A DNA stretch of 64,000 nucleotides from Paraglaciecola algarum (GTDB lineage: Bacteria; Pseudomonadota; Gammaproteobacteria; Enterobacterales; Alteromonadaceae): assembly GCF_021532655.1 (NCBI RefSeq), contig NZ_JAKGAS010000002.1, forward strand, positions 496,001 through 560,000, read 5' to 3'. The notes under the pieces are model-generated. The model had not been told where the DNA came from and ran no database searches. It saw nothing but the letters and a program-made list of their open reading frames with translations. The position numbers were made by a program, and so were the translations under genes. Numbering within the stretch: position 1 is the first letter of the stretch; each line of letters starts with the position of its first letter. This document shows positions 28,695 through 39,973 of this stretch, in pieces.

Positions 28695-29249
28695 CTATTT
28701 CCCTATCAAACGTAAAAACTCATTGCGTGTAGCATCCGACGAGCGCATTGAGCCTAACATCACTGATGTGATCATAGATGAATTTTGTTTTTGTACACCG
28801 CGCATCATCATACACATGTGTTTGCCTTCCATGATCACGCCCACACCTGAGGCGCCTGTGACTTCTTGCACTGCATCGGCAATTTGTTTGGTTAAACCTT
28901 CTTGGATTTGCAAACGTCTGGCGTACATGTCGACTATGCGAGCAAACTTAGATAAACCTAACACTTTACCTTGTGGTAAATAGGCGATAGAGCAGCTACC
29001 TATAAAAGGCAACATATGGTGTTCGCACAAAGAGTAAAATTCAATATCTTGCACGATAACCATTTCATCGGTATCGGCTTCAAATATGGCGCCATTTACC
29101 ACTTCATCTAAGGTTTTCTCATATCCGTCAGTTAAAAACTGCATGGCTTTAGCCGCGCGTTTCGGGGTATCGACTAGTCCGCCACGTGTTACGTCTTCTC
29201 CTAATATGCTGAGAATTTGTGTGTAGTGTGCGGCTAATTTATCTGACAT
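28695..29249 (-). CDS. folE: GTP cyclohydrolase I
   Basis: 184 residues, type IA. The zinc and catalytic motifs are [13 protein letters not shown] and the later [13 protein letters not shown], with the [12 protein letters not shown] helix between. It converts GTP to 7,8-dihydroneopterin triphosphate, the entry to folate synthesis. It is the first core gene after the accessory island and is followed upstream by the small 57-residue gene. Confidence 0.97.
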   Translation of the reverse strand: MSDKLAAHYTQILSILGEDVTRGGLVDTPKRAAKAMQFLTDGYEKTLDEVVNGAIFEADTDEMVIVQDIEFYSLCEHHMLPFIGSCSIAYLPQGKVLGLSKFARIVDMYARRLQIQEGLTKQIADAVQEVTGASGVGVIMEGKHMCMMMRGVQKQNSSMITSVMLGSMRSSDATRNEFLRLIGK

Positions 29250-29386
29250 GTAATTTAACTCTTTGGTGTGTAATGAGATTTGAATATGTATTGGTAATAC
29301 AGGGCAATAGGCAATGATAACATTGAATAAGTGCAGGATTAAACACTAGGGAGATATGAATGTCACTTTTCTGTCATAAAATGGAC

Positions 29387-29560
29387 TTATTTGGGATGAC
29401 TACTTGATTGGCGTATGGCTGCTAAATATTCATTTAATTCGATTTTGGCATGTTCGTAAGCCAGAGCATAATCTTTGGAGTCTGGGTGTTGTTTATATTG
29501 TTCAAAGGTTTTGTCTGTGTTTTTCATCAGTGTTTTTAATCTTCCTTGATTTAAATCCAT
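29387..29560 (-). CDS. small conserved-looking 57-residue protein
   Basis: The minus strand from ATG 29560 encodes 57 residues starting MDLNQGRLKTLMKNTDKTFE, with DYALAYEHAKIELNEYL later. AAGGA lies 7 bases before the ATG. It is soluble, charged and probably helical. It lies 59 bases past the hemJ stop, so it may be cotranscribed with hemJ. I recall similar short proteins in Alteromonadales but cannot name a family or function. A longer frame on the opposite strand (29404-29643) is its shadow. Confidence 0.75.
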   Translation of the reverse strand: MDLNQGRLKTLMKNTDKTFEQYKQHPDSKDYALAYEHAKIELNEYLAAIRQSSSHPK

Positions 29561-29619
29561 GCCTATTCCTTTTCATTATCCTTTTGGGGTTAAGTCGTAC
29601 ATTTTTAGTGTGGCTTTTA

Positions 29620-30048
29620 TTACAAGTATTTGACCACAGCTAAACTAATTATAAGAAACAAAATTAAAACGGGAGCTTCATTTAAAAAACGATAAAAACG
29701 CGCTGAATGCTTGTTTTTATTATCGGCAAATTGTTTAAGTAACTTGAATAAATAAAAGTGATAACTGTAAATTGCCAATACTAGTACTAATTTTAAGTGT
29801 AGCCACTTTGAGGCAATGAACCAGTCCATACCGTATAAAAATATTAGCCAAATACCAAACACTAAGGTTAATAAAGCGAATGGTGTGACAAAAAACCACA
29901 AGCGCCTTTCCATTATTTTAAATTGTTCTTTCACAGCTAAGTTGGTGGTTGAGGCGTGATAGACAAATAATCTGGGGAGATAAAAAATGCCAGCCATCCA
30001 AGCTACCATAAAAAATATATGTAAGGCTTTAATCCAAAGTATGGTCAT
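29620..30048 (-). CDS. hemJ: HemJ-type protoporphyrinogen IX oxidase
   Basis: A 142-residue UPF0093/HemJ membrane protein with four helices. The conserved His is in WIKALHIFFMVAWMAGIFYL, PRLFVYH follows, and the conserved Lys is in WLHLKLVLVL. HemJ oxidises protoporphyrinogen IX to protoporphyrin IX in heme synthesis in organisms lacking HemG/HemY. It lies 29 bases downstream of the ClC gene. Confidence 0.9.
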   Translation of the reverse strand: MTILWIKALHIFFMVAWMAGIFYLPRLFVYHASTTNLAVKEQFKIMERRLWFFVTPFALLTLVFGIWLIFLYGMDWFIASKWLHLKLVLVLAIYSYHFYLFKLLKQFADNKNKHSARFYRFLNEAPVLILFLIISLAVVKYL

Positions 30049-30077
30049 AAATTTTCCAAGCTTGATTATAGGTTAAG

Positions 30078-31775
30078 TTAATAATGGGCTGCATGTAGCG
30101 AGTTACGTAGGGTGGACCAAGTGATTACGCCGATTATATTTTCTGGATCATTTGAGTAAATGTAAACCGCTCCCGCCCTGTTTTTTTCTAATATGGCGTA
30201 TACCTCGGCAAGTGTTGCTTGGTGTTTGACGCCCTGCATCACGGTTTTAATCAAGCGAGCTGTATCTTCATTTTTGCCTTGATCTAAACTTATTAAATGG
30301 AACAGTATATTTTGTGCTGCTTGTTGTTCATTGTGTTGCTCTAACTTTTTTTGCACTACTAAAGTCTCAGAGTTAGGATTTAAATGAGATAAAATTTGTG
30401 CGTCATTTTCCTCTAATAAAGTGAACTTATTGTCCATCACAGCAAGTACCCCAGTTTTTTGCAATGATTCAGTCACAGAAGAAGTGGCATAGGGGAGTTT
30501 TTGAAAATCTAATTGCCGAGTAAATATAGAACTGTTGCCTAAAAACTGCGTAGAGGTAACGTAGGCAGGTACCACCACCAGAATTGCAGGTAAAATCAAC
30601 TCAGTACTGTACGACAATTCCATTACAGCAGACAAGGCTGCCAGAGGCGCGTGCACTACTGCAGTCATTAATCCTGCCATGCCTAACAAAGAAAAACTGG
30701 CATGTAATTCACTGGTATCGTTAATAAACATACCTAGTGGTGATGCGAGTAATACACCAGATAACATGCCGATTACAAATACGGGTCCCATTACTCCACC
30801 TGGAATACCTAGGCCAATGGCTATAATAGTGAGCAAAAACTTGGCACATAACACGCCAAATAGTAATGACAGGTTGAAATCTTGATCAAATAACTGATGT
30901 GCAGAGTCGAAATGTGCACCTAAAGACTCTGGTAATATATAGCCAATTATACCCGTTAAGACCCCTGCTAATAATAGCCGGTTGATCATATTAATTTTGC
31001 TAAATTGTTGCATCACAAACATTAAACTATTGTTAAATACAGATGCTAAGTAACCTAAGGCTATGCCTAAAATAATGAGATATAAATAAATCCAACGACT
31101 AAATTCATTAAAATGAATAAAGGACAACTCTTGAGCTTCTCCAAATACAATCCGGGTCAACACGCTGCCACAGGCCGCAGCTAACATAATCGGAATAAAA
31201 ATGTGGATTTTGTACTCACGAAATACCACTTCCATCACAAAAATAACCGCCGCAAAAGGGGTATTAAATGAAGCTGAAATACCTGCCGCAATGCCACACC
31301 CTGATAAAATCCGGATGCTGTTTTCTGGCAGTTGTAGCCACTGCCCAAAAAAGGTACTGCTAGATGCACCTAAATGCACAGAGGGGCCTTCTCTGCCTAC
31401 AGAGAAACCTGAAGCAAGCGCTATAGCTCCGCCAAAAAATTGATTGATAGTGGTGCGAAATGGAATGCGTCCAAAAAAGTGTTTTACCCTATGAATGACG
31501 AAAGGAATGCCCATACGATAGTGTTTAAAGCCAGTGACATAGGCTACGGCTAAAATACAGCCAGCCCCAACTATGGGTAGTATCAGGCGATATAAGGGAG
31601 ATAGGTCACTAAAATCATTTTGTTCACCGACAAAAAGTACTTGTAGCCAATCAATGGTTAAACGAAATAATATGATTAACAAGGCGGCACAAATTCCACT
31701 CACTATGCCCATCAAACATAACTGAATTGAGGTTCTTGGGGTCGCCAGTTCTTGTCTAAATGAGTCGAGTTTCAT
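30078..31775 (-). CDS. ClC-family chloride transport protein with CBS domains
   Basis: 565 residues: a ClC membrane core (about 20-440) and two C-terminal CBS domains (about 450-560). The gating glutamate is Glu129 in GREGPSVHLGAS, and GIPGGVMGPVFVIG is the second anion-binding loop. Two key positions differ from E. coli ClcA: the GSGIP filter reads RMGIP, and the inner proton Glu203 region (IEEM) reads MEVV, so Val replaces it, as in animal ClC channels. A channel-like rather than exchanger mode is possible but unproven. Confidence 0.92.
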   Translation of the reverse strand: MKLDSFRQELATPRTSIQLCLMGIVSGICAALLIILFRLTIDWLQVLFVGEQNDFSDLSPLYRLILPIVGAGCILAVAYVTGFKHYRMGIPFVIHRVKHFFGRIPFRTTINQFFGGAIALASGFSVGREGPSVHLGASSSTFFGQWLQLPENSIRILSGCGIAAGISASFNTPFAAVIFVMEVVFREYKIHIFIPIMLAAACGSVLTRIVFGEAQELSFIHFNEFSRWIYLYLIILGIALGYLASVFNNSLMFVMQQFSKINMINRLLLAGVLTGIIGYILPESLGAHFDSAHQLFDQDFNLSLLFGVLCAKFLLTIIAIGLGIPGGVMGPVFVIGMLSGVLLASPLGMFINDTSELHASFSLLGMAGLMTAVVHAPLAALSAVMELSYSTELILPAILVVVPAYVTSTQFLGNSSIFTRQLDFQKLPYATSSVTESLQKTGVLAVMDNKFTLLEENDAQILSHLNPNSETLVVQKKLEQHNEQQAAQNILFHLISLDQGKNEDTARLIKTVMQGVKHQATLAEVYAILEKNRAGAVYIYSNDPENIIGVITWSTLRNSLHAAHY

Positions 31776-31995
31776 TGAAATCCAATGATATTTGCTAAGT
31801 GCAATTCAGCTTATCACAAGCTATTGTAATTTAAAGAGTAATTCTAACGGGGCGAGAGATATTATTGACTGTGCGTGTGAATAAACCGATTTTAGAATAA
31901 AAGTCCAAATGGATATCTCAGTCGATTATTGGCATAGGTTATTAATTTCGCTGGTGGTAGACTGGTTGAATAGTTTAATTAATTGAGATATTACG

Positions 31996-32694
31996 TTGAA
32001 TTTATCTGATTTGAAGCAGCGCTTTGGTGCTTTTCAGTTGTACCTAGTGTTAGCCGTCATCTTAGGCTTATGTTTGTATGGCGGATTTCATATGGGAAAT
32101 TTTCACTATGCCGTTCAACAAGATGTTTTAGCAACACACGAGCAAACTATAAATAATTTAACCACTGAAAATAATAAATTAACTAAAAATTTGAATATTT
32201 TGGGGGTGGAATTAGAAGTAGCTAAACTGGCGCAAAAAAAAGCCTTTGTTGAAATTGAGCAAGGCATACAGCGAGAAACACAATTACGTGAACAGATAGG
32301 TTTTTTTCAACAAGTCATGGCGCCTGAATTAAATCATGAAGGCTTTTTGATTGATGGATTTAATATAACACCTGCGGCCAGTGATCATTCTTATCGTTTT
32401 GAGTTGGTATTAATTCAGCAAGAAAAAATTAAGCAAGCTTTAAAAGGTTCTTTACAGATCACTTTAATAGGCAGTGAGAATGGCCAAGCTAAAAAGTATG
32501 AACTCAAATCACTGCTAATTGATGCAGAAAACTCTCTTAAGTTTAGCTTTAAATATTTTCAAGTAGTGCAAGGTGAAATCAAACTGCCCTCTGAATTTGT
32601 GGCTGAGAAGGTGTCGGTTCACGCTGAGGTTTATCAACATAGACGTAAAAAAGGTGAGCTTACTACTGTTTTTGAGTGGCTAGTTACAGATTAA
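31996..32694 (+). CDS. membrane-anchored coiled-coil protein, DUF6776-like
   Basis: A 232-residue protein starting with TTG; GAGAT lies about 6 bases upstream and no nearby ATG fits. It has one N-terminal helix (about 14-33), a coiled coil (about 45-105), and a C-terminal beta-rich domain. Position just before erpA and architecture suggest the DUF6776 family. No function is known to me. Confidence 0.65.
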   Translation: MNLSDLKQRFGAFQLYLVLAVILGLCLYGGFHMGNFHYAVQQDVLATHEQTINNLTTENNKLTKNLNILGVELEVAKLAQKKAFVEIEQGIQRETQLREQIGFFQQVMAPELNHEGFLIDGFNITPAASDHSYRFELVLIQQEKIKQALKGSLQITLIGSENGQAKKYELKSLLIDAENSLKFSFKYFQVVQGEIKLPSEFVAEKVSVHAEVYQHRRKKGELTTVFEWLVTD

Positions 32695-32759
32695 ATGCGT
32701 TAAATTTTTACAGTTTGCTCTATATTTCAATTATTCATTCTAAGCAAATACCCTGCAGA

Positions 32760-32784
32760 ATACTTGACCATATTAGTCAAGTAC
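32760..32784 (+). promoter_or_regulatory. IscR type 1-like operator upstream of erpA
   Basis: The 25-base palindromic site runs from ATACTTGACC to TAGTCAAGTAC and matches 23 of 25 positions of the E. coli IscR type 1 consensus as I recall it. It overlaps the predicted erpA promoter. In E. coli, erpA is repressed by [2Fe-2S]-IscR, so the same control is expected. Confidence 0.7.
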
Positions 32785-32792
32785 TGGATAAT
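32764..32792 (+). promoter_or_regulatory. predicted sigma-70 promoter of erpA
   Basis: TTGACC (32764-32769) and GATAAT (32787-32792) are separated by 17 bases, and lie about 42 bases before the ATG at 32835. The -35 and spacer fall inside the IscR-like site, which would let bound IscR block polymerase. Confidence 0.65.
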
Positions 32793-32834
32793 TGGTTCAA
32801 TTGAAATAGGTTTTTGTGAATTGAGGTTTTTGTT

Positions 32835-33179
32835 ATGACGGTGCAAACCGCGTTACCCATAGAGTTTTCTGATGCTGCCGCTAAAAAAGTTCGTACATTA
32901 GTGGAAGAAGAAGAAAATCCAAATTTGAAATTAAGGGTATATGTCACTGGTGGAGGCTGTTCTGGTTTTCAGTATGGTTTTACTTTTGATGAAAAAGTTA
33001 ACGAAGGCGATACCACTATTGATAAAAACGAAGTCACCTTAGTAGTCGACCCAATGAGTCTACAGTATTTGGTCGGCGGTGAAGTGGATTATACTGAAGG
33101 GCTAGAAGGTTCGCGTTTTATGGTGAACAACCCTAATGCAACTACCACTTGCGGCTGTGGGTCTTCATTTACGGTCTAG
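32835..33179 (+). CDS. erpA: iron-sulfur cluster insertion protein ErpA
   Basis: A 114-residue A-type carrier. The three cluster cysteines are Cys42 ([12 protein letters not shown]) and Cys106/Cys108 ([10 protein letters not shown]). It delivers [2Fe-2S] or [4Fe-4S] clusters to apoproteins such as IspG. It is transcribed alone from the IscR-like promoter and ends at a strong terminator. Confidence 0.97.
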   Translation: MTVQTALPIEFSDAAAKKVRTLVEEEENPNLKLRVYVTGGGCSGFQYGFTFDEKVNEGDTTIDKNEVTLVVDPMSLQYLVGGEVDYTEGLEGSRFMVNNPNATTTCGCGSSFTV

Positions 33180-33202
33180 GTAATCATTATAATAAATTGA
33201 AT

Positions 33203-33230
33203 AAAGGGCTGGTGTTTACCAGCCCTTTTT
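33203..33230. terminator. bidirectional terminator between erpA and the DUF1338 gene
   Basis: AAAGGGCTGGT (33203-33213) pairs with ACCAGCCCTTT (33218-33228) over GTTT, with T runs on the plus strand. It lies 24 bases after erpA and just after the convergent DUF1338 stop, so it can serve both. Confidence 0.9.
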
Positions 33231-33234
33231 GATC

Positions 33235-34056
33235 CTAGTTCTGATTTGTACTTTCAAAAATTTTATCTGCGGATGCCGCTACAAAACCTTGGTACAATTC
33301 ACCATTATCCATTGGGTATCTTTGAGCAAACTCATAAAAGCAACTAGGTACGGCTTGTTGTGCATCTGCAAATGTTACCGTTATTTTATCGGCCATAGTG
33401 GAGGACTGAGCCAGTAATACCTCTTCACCGCCTTTAATTTCACCACCTGCGCTGTTTAAAATAAATCCTGCTTGTTTAAGGTGTGAGTTCATTTGCTCTA
33501 CAGACTTTATTTTTCGCATGTGATTAATGCTAATAGTGAAGTGGTTAGCTCTGAAACCCCATACCGACATCCAGGCGGCGTATTCAGAATGTGCGGCCAA
33601 GGTTTCATAATCAGCACTAGACACTTGCCAGTGAGCGCCTGAATACAAAAAGTTGTCTTGTAGAGCTAATTGTTCATCTACGTTTTCCAACATCTTGTAA
33701 ATAATATCTTGGATTGCTTGGGGCATTTCTTCAACTAACAATTCACTAATAAAGACCTTGGGTTGATTGGTATCAGGATGTTCAAAATGTTTTGCCTTTA
33801 GCTTTTTTTGCGCAAAATCATATTGGCCTTTTTCCACATATCCTAGAGCTATAAAGTGCTCAGCGAGTTTGTCTAAATTAATTTTTTCAATGTTAAAAGT
33901 ACGTAAGGCAATATGGTCATTGATTAACTGGCCTTGGGTTTCTACATCCGAAAACTCTAACTGATTTAATAGGGCATGAATTTTCTGTGCTGACGGCGTA
34001 ATAGCTAAATAATCTTGCCATAGGTGGCTAAATAATTCGTTGATTTGAGTGTGCAT
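33235..34056 (-). CDS. DUF1338 protein (2-oxoadipate dioxygenase-like)
   Basis: 273 residues of the DUF1338 family, with the metal-site regions INDHIALRTFNIEK and WGFRANHFTISINHM. Relatives (HglS/YdcJ) are Fe(II) enzymes that convert 2-oxoadipate to 2-hydroxyglutarate. This one is shorter than YdcJ and lies 18 bases after astD in the ast cluster, so a related 2-oxo acid from amino acid breakdown is a plausible substrate. The exact reaction is inferred. Confidence 0.8.
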   Translation of the reverse strand: MHTQINELFSHLWQDYLAITPSAQKIHALLNQLEFSDVETQGQLINDHIALRTFNIEKINLDKLAEHFIALGYVEKGQYDFAQKKLKAKHFEHPDTNQPKVFISELLVEEMPQAIQDIIYKMLENVDEQLALQDNFLYSGAHWQVSSADYETLAAHSEYAAWMSVWGFRANHFTISINHMRKIKSVEQMNSHLKQAGFILNSAGGEIKGGEEVLLAQSSTMADKITVTFADAQQAVPSCFYEFAQRYPMDNGELYQGFVAASADKIFESTNQN

Positions 34057-34074
34057 GTTAGGGCCTCTCGAATA

Positions 34075-35547
34075 TTACAGCGTTAACCCAGGGCTTAAGG
34101 TGCCGGGTAAAGTCACTGTATCTAGCTCCACTGAAGCTACTGGATAAGCGCAATAATCAGCTGCGTAATATGCACTGGCTCTATGGTTACCACTGTCACC
34201 AATACCGCCAAAAGGAGCAGCGCCGCTAGCGCCTGTAATCGGACGATTCCAATTCACTATGCCAGCTCGAATGCGCTGGTAAAAGTGTTGATAGTCCTCT
34301 TGGTTATCGCATAACAAACCTGCCGACAAACCAAAGCTGGTATTGTTGGCTTCGTCAATTGCACTATCAAAATCCGTATAGCGAACAACCTTTAATAATG
34401 GTCCAAAGTGTTCTTCATCTGGTAAATTAGCCAAAATTGGTGTCACGTCAATAATCCCTGGACTGACAAAACCAGACTCAGTGTCTAAGTGTTCTAATGT
34501 TAATAGTGGTTTTGCGCCTAAATTGATTAGTTGCGCTTGGGCTTGTGTCATTAAAGTGGCGGCATGTTGGGAGATCATAGCACCCATAAAAGGTTGCTCG
34601 TCAGCGTCATATTTACCCACTTTAATTTTTGCTGTGGCTTCAATTAGTTGCTTTAACAACTCGTCACCTTCTTGGCCTTGTTGAATAAACAAGCGTCGAG
34701 CACAGGTGCACCTTTGTCCCGAGGTAACAAATGCAGATTGGATAATGTCATGTATGACAGCTTTAGTATCTTTTGCATCTTTAACGATGAGCGGATTGTT
34801 ACCGCCCATTTCTAGAGCTAATATTTTTCCAGGGTGACCGGCAAATTGTTCATGTAATAGTTTACCTGTACGAGAACTTCCGGTAAAAAATAACCCGTCT
34901 AGCCCTGAGTGTGCAGCTAAGGCTTTGCCGGTTTCTACTTCTCCTTGGATCATATTTAACACGCCTGCTGGAAGTCCGGCCTCTTGCCATAATTGAATGA
35001 CTTTTTCAGCAACCAAAGGTGTTAGATCACTTGGCTTAAATACTATGGTATTACCGGCTAACAAAGCAGGTACTATATGGCCGTTAGGTAAGTGCCCAGG
35101 AAAATTATACGGGCCAAATATAGCCACTACACCATGAGGTTTGTGTCTGATAAAGGCTTGACCGACGGGCATAGGATTTTCTACTGTACCTGTGCGTTCA
35201 TGGTAGGCTTTTTCTGATAAACCTATTTTGCCAATCATAGCCGCGACTTCTGTGGCGGTTTCCCACAAAGGTTTGCCTGTTTCTTGGGCGATAGTGAATG
35301 CTAACTCTTGCTTATTGCTAGACAATAAATCGCCGAATTTTTTTACAAAGCTAAGGCGAGTTTCAAAACTAAGATTACTCCAATCTAGAAAAGCATTGCG
35401 CGCTGCTTTAATGGCTAGATCAACTTGTTGGGCAGAAGCTGAATTGGCCTGCCAAATGACTTGGTTTTTAGCTGGATCGATTGATTGGATAGCATGACCA
35501 TCGCCAGTGTGCCAGTCACCTGCGATAAAGTGGGTATTGTTGCTCAT
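34075..35547 (-). CDS. astD: succinylglutamate semialdehyde dehydrogenase
   Basis: A 490-residue aldehyde dehydrogenase. The catalytic Cys is in [11 protein letters not shown], the general base Glu in [13 protein letters not shown], and the NAD-site [12 protein letters not shown] is present. It makes N-succinylglutamate in arginine succinyltransferase catabolism. It sits 2 bases after astA. Confidence 0.95.
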   Translation of the reverse strand: MSNNTHFIAGDWHTGDGHAIQSIDPAKNQVIWQANSASAQQVDLAIKAARNAFLDWSNLSFETRLSFVKKFGDLLSSNKQELAFTIAQETGKPLWETATEVAAMIGKIGLSEKAYHERTGTVENPMPVGQAFIRHKPHGVVAIFGPYNFPGHLPNGHIVPALLAGNTIVFKPSDLTPLVAEKVIQLWQEAGLPAGVLNMIQGEVETGKALAAHSGLDGLFFTGSSRTGKLLHEQFAGHPGKILALEMGGNNPLIVKDAKDTKAVIHDIIQSAFVTSGQRCTCARRLFIQQGQEGDELLKQLIEATAKIKVGKYDADEQPFMGAMISQHAATLMTQAQAQLINLGAKPLLTLEHLDTESGFVSPGIIDVTPILANLPDEEHFGPLLKVVRYTDFDSAIDEANNTSFGLSAGLLCDNQEDYQHFYQRIRAGIVNWNRPITGASGAAPFGGIGDSGNHRASAYYAADYCAYPVASVELDTVTLPGTLSPGLTL

Positions 35548-35549
35548 AA

Positions 35550-36590
35550 TTATGTCCTGAAGTGAGTGGGAACAAAGCGGATGAAGTCGTCATCCTTTAC
35601 ATTGAGTGCGTCAGCTGCTTGTTGGCTAATATAAGCAAAACTATTGTCTGGGCTGACTTGGAGGTGAGTATTAACTCCTCTGAAGTTTTCTACTTTAGTG
35701 TTGATCACAAAATAACTGGTTTGTGCTTGCTCAACCTCTGATTTAACTCTTATCGGCAATCGACGACTAGTGTGAGCGCTACGGATATGTTGTAAATTGG
35801 CTTCTACCGTGGGACCTGCATCAAAAATATCGACATAACCACGACAGCTAAACCCTTCTTGCTCTAAAAGTTGTAGGGCGGGTTTAGTTTTTTCATGTAC
35901 TTTGCCAATAACAGCTTGGGCTTGTTTGCTTAATAAACTGACATAAACTGGGTACTTAGGCATCAACTCGGCGATAAAACGTTTTTGGCCTATACCGGTT
36001 AAATAATCGGCAGTGGGAAAGTCCATGGAAAAAAAGTGTTCTTCGAGCCATTGCCAAAAAGGAGATTGCCCATCTTCATTACTGATGCCACGCATTTCTG
36101 CAATGATGGTTTCGGCAAACCTATGCTGATGCTCCATCATAAATAAAAAACGAAACTTAGATAATAAGCGACCATTCACTCCACTGCGAGCTTCAGGCAT
36201 TAAAAACAAAGTACAAATTTCTGATACACCTGTGTAATCGTTGCACAGAGTTAGAATGTCGACTGTGTTGTATATGTCTAATTCGCGAGATGCATGTACC
36301 ACTTTGCTTTGATGATAATGATAAAAAGGATCGTCTAAACCAACACTTGAGACGATACCACTGGTGCCGACTACTTGATTTGTTAGGGTATCTTCCATCA
36401 CAAACAAATAACTTTCGTCGCCAGGTTGAGTCACAGCTTGTTTAAATGACGCAACGGACTTATCGATTTTGCTAATCAATAACTCTTTATTGACCGGCAA
36501 TGAGGTAAAGCCAACACCTGAAGCATGGGCGATACCATAAAGCGAGTCATAATCGTTTGGTTGAATTGGGCGAATAATATTCATGGCCAA
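35550..36590 (-). CDS. astA: arginine N-succinyltransferase
   Basis: A 346-residue AstA family protein starting [20 protein letters not shown], with [20 protein letters not shown] typical of the acyltransferase. It transfers succinyl from succinyl-CoA to arginine, the first step of the AST pathway. It lies 11 bases after the aminotransferase and 2 before astD. The start may be MNII at 36584 rather than MAMNII. Confidence 0.94.
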   Translation of the reverse strand: MAMNIIRPIQPNDYDSLYGIAHASGVGFTSLPVNKELLISKIDKSVASFKQAVTQPGDESYLFVMEDTLTNQVVGTSGIVSSVGLDDPFYHYHQSKVVHASRELDIYNTVDILTLCNDYTGVSEICTLFLMPEARSGVNGRLLSKFRFLFMMEHQHRFAETIIAEMRGISNEDGQSPFWQWLEEHFFSMDFPTADYLTGIGQKRFIAELMPKYPVYVSLLSKQAQAVIGKVHEKTKPALQLLEQEGFSCRGYVDIFDAGPTVEANLQHIRSAHTSRRLPIRVKSEVEQAQTSYFVINTKVENFRGVNTHLQVSPDNSFAYISQQAADALNVKDDDFIRFVPTHFRT

Positions 36591-36601
36591 AGCTCTTTAA
36601 A

Positions 36602-37816
<1,215 letters not shown>

Positions 37817-37961
37817 TTAGTATATTGCTTAGAACAGGGTTAAATCTGACTATGTTTGCTCGAAAAAGAAACAGTATTATGGCAGGTAGTTTTTAGTTTG
37901 TCTGTATAAAAAATGGCTGAAAGGTGCATTTATAAAGGGGTTGGCTTTATATTGCATAAAT

Positions 37962-37979
37962 AGTGAATAATTATTTATT
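37962..37979 (-). promoter_or_regulatory. candidate ArgR box upstream of astC
   Basis: TGAATAATTATTTA at 37964-37977 fits the ARG-box pattern, with 17 of 18 positions of the consensus as I recall it. It lies about 155 bases upstream of the astC start in the 314-base gap 37808-38121, which otherwise shows no gene. ARG boxes usually come in pairs and I do not see a clear partner. Confidence 0.4.
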
Positions 37980-38121
37980 TAGATAAAGATGATTAATATT
38001 TTAAGAACACAGTAAGTGTAGCGTGTTGCGCTTAGGTACCTTAAGTTACCTGAGTGAAAAACAAGCTGCATGAGTATGCTTAAATAAATTGTTACTTTTC
38101 TTTGTTATTCAAAGAATCGGG

Positions 38122-39267
38122 TTAATCTTCTTCGATAGCCAGATTTAGGGCTCGTACATCAGTGATTTTTAACAACTCTAAAGCGCCTTTGGGCATTTTC
38201 ATCGAGCGTACAAATTCTCTGGCTTGTTGCATATCGATTAATTTATGACTTTTCAAAATGCGATATTTGGCGTACGCGTTGCCTTGCTTAAGCACTACAG
38301 CTAATGGAGATAAATCAGCGTCAGCTAGATTCTGTTGTACTTCTTGAATTGCATTATTGATAAACACTCGTTTCATTGCCATTTTATCAATCAGCTTAGC
38401 GCTTATATTAAAGGCATATTTTTCAATTAATATATTTAGAAAGTCGCCATTTGGTTTGGTTTTTAATAGTGCTTTATGTTCTTCATGCTTTCTGAATTTT
38501 TCTGTTTCAATCAGCGCTTCTCTTTGCACTTCTTCAAATAAACGGAAATACATTCTAGTCACTACTATTTTGCCCGTAGTTTGCAACATACCTAGGCAAA
38601 ACGCGTGATGAGGATCGAGTTTACTAACCGTAGCGATTTGTTTACATGAATTAGCCGTGGCTAATGCCTCTTCCCAAATTCTGTGCTTAATTTGCGGATA
38701 AGGGTCAGTAATTTGTGGCAACCAACGTCTAAAAGCGAGGGAAGTAATCACTATGCTTAGATTTTCTAAGCCAAAAAAGCTCAATCCAACTTTTAAGCTA
38801 TCAACTAATACCGGGCGACCTTTACTGTCTATTCTTCTATACTTGGGCTGATTGATAAGCTTCATTAAATCAGTGTAAAACCAAGGAAGCTCTGTGGCTA
38901 AAGGTTCAATTTTTGAGATGGTCGCCGCTTTTATGCTTACCGCGTCCAACAACTCAGCCATTGCTTGGTCTATGCCCACAATTTTATTGAATATATTATC
39001 TATATCATCCAACTGGGGCAGCATCCGAGATTCTATTTCATTGTCTATTTGTTCACTGATGGAATGTAAAAAGTTGAGTTCAACTTTATGATTTAGGTCT
39101 TTTTCGCGAATAGCTTGTTTTTCAACTTGTAGAAGTTGCCTGGCTCTTTTGCTTTGTTCTTGGTCAACAACACTGACTTTGGCTTTTCCTTCATTTAGCA
39201 TGTTTTCTTTAGCTAATTTAGGATCTAAAAATAAGTCATTAAAGCGGTTTTTAAGGCGTTGTTCCAT
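38122..39267 (-). CDS. HDOD-domain protein
   Basis: A 381-residue cytoplasmic protein. The region about 110-340 has the HDOD fold signature, including SLKVGLSFFGLENLSIVITS and HAFCLGMLQTTGKIV. HDOD proteins are HD-related but usually lack catalytic metal residues and act in signalling and motility. A charged coiled segment precedes it (about 30-70). It stands alone between the ast cluster and pabA. Confidence 0.85.
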   Translation of the reverse strand: MEQRLKNRFNDLFLDPKLAKENMLNEGKAKVSVVDQEQSKRARQLLQVEKQAIREKDLNHKVELNFLHSISEQIDNEIESRMLPQLDDIDNIFNKIVGIDQAMAELLDAVSIKAATISKIEPLATELPWFYTDLMKLINQPKYRRIDSKGRPVLVDSLKVGLSFFGLENLSIVITSLAFRRWLPQITDPYPQIKHRIWEEALATANSCKQIATVSKLDPHHAFCLGMLQTTGKIVVTRMYFRLFEEVQREALIETEKFRKHEEHKALLKTKPNGDFLNILIEKYAFNISAKLIDKMAMKRVFINNAIQEVQQNLADADLSPLAVVLKQGNAYAKYRILKSHKLIDMQQAREFVRSMKMPKGALELLKITDVRALNLAIEED

Positions 39268-39354
39268 TTTTTAGCAAAGGCTCAATTGGGAGGTGAAAAA
39301 GTAAAGTTAAGTATATCAAGTAACTAATAAACGTATTACTGATTATTCAAGGTT

Positions 39355-39960
39355 TTAATTCAACTTTAGTCCTGTATTTAGGAAGTTTTTTAAAATTTTG
39401 TGGCCAAATTCAGTTAATAAAGATTCAGGATGAAACTGTACGCCATAAATTTGCATGAATTTATGCTCTATGGCCATGACCTCAGATTGCTTGCCTAATT
39501 CCTCAATTTCCGACTGATTACACCAGGCTGTAATATTAAAACAATCCGGAATAGTATTTATATCCAAAAGCAAAGAGTGATAACGCGTCGCTTGAAATGG
39601 GCTAGCCACTTGTTCAAACAAATCACTGAGTTGATGAAACACCTTGGAGGTTTTTCCATGTCTAACTTGTTGGGCATTGATAACTGATGCACCAAAAACT
39701 TGGCCTATTGCTTGATGGCCCAAACACACACCTAATATTGGTATTTTTCCAGCGAACTGTTTAATTGCTTGTAAGGTAATACCAGCTTGATTAGGCGTAC
39801 AAGGGCCAGGAGAAAGAACTAAATATTCAGGGTTTATGTTTTCAATATCCGTACAACTTATTTCGTCATTACGTACCACCTGCACTTCTTGGCCCAGTTC
39901 AATAAAGTAGTGGGCCAAGTTATGGGTAAATGAATCGTAATTATCGATCAATAACAGCAT
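39355..39960 (-). CDS. pabA: glutamine amidotransferase of PabA/TrpG type
   Basis: A 201-residue class I amidotransferase. The Cys is in GVCLGHQAIGQVFGA, and the His-Glu pair in VQFHPESLLTEFG. It supplies ammonia to PabB (or TrpE) for aminodeoxychorismate or anthranilate. No synthase gene is adjacent. The context near argD/astC matches E. coli pabA, so PabA is preferred. It follows trpS by 13 bases. Confidence 0.9.
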   Translation of the reverse strand: MLLLIDNYDSFTHNLAHYFIELGQEVQVVRNDEISCTDIENINPEYLVLSPGPCTPNQAGITLQAIKQFAGKIPILGVCLGHQAIGQVFGASVINAQQVRHGKTSKVFHQLSDLFEQVASPFQATRYHSLLLDINTIPDCFNITAWCNQSEIEELGKQSEVMAIEHKFMQIYGVQFHPESLLTEFGHKILKNFLNTGLKLN

Positions 39961-39973
39961 TATTGATTAACAC

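Noticed and set aside
29404..29643. 79-codon plus-strand frame rich in hydrophobic residues
   Set aside because: It is antisense to the 57-residue gene, which has a good ribosome site and natural composition; the plus frame also overlaps the hemJ 3' end.
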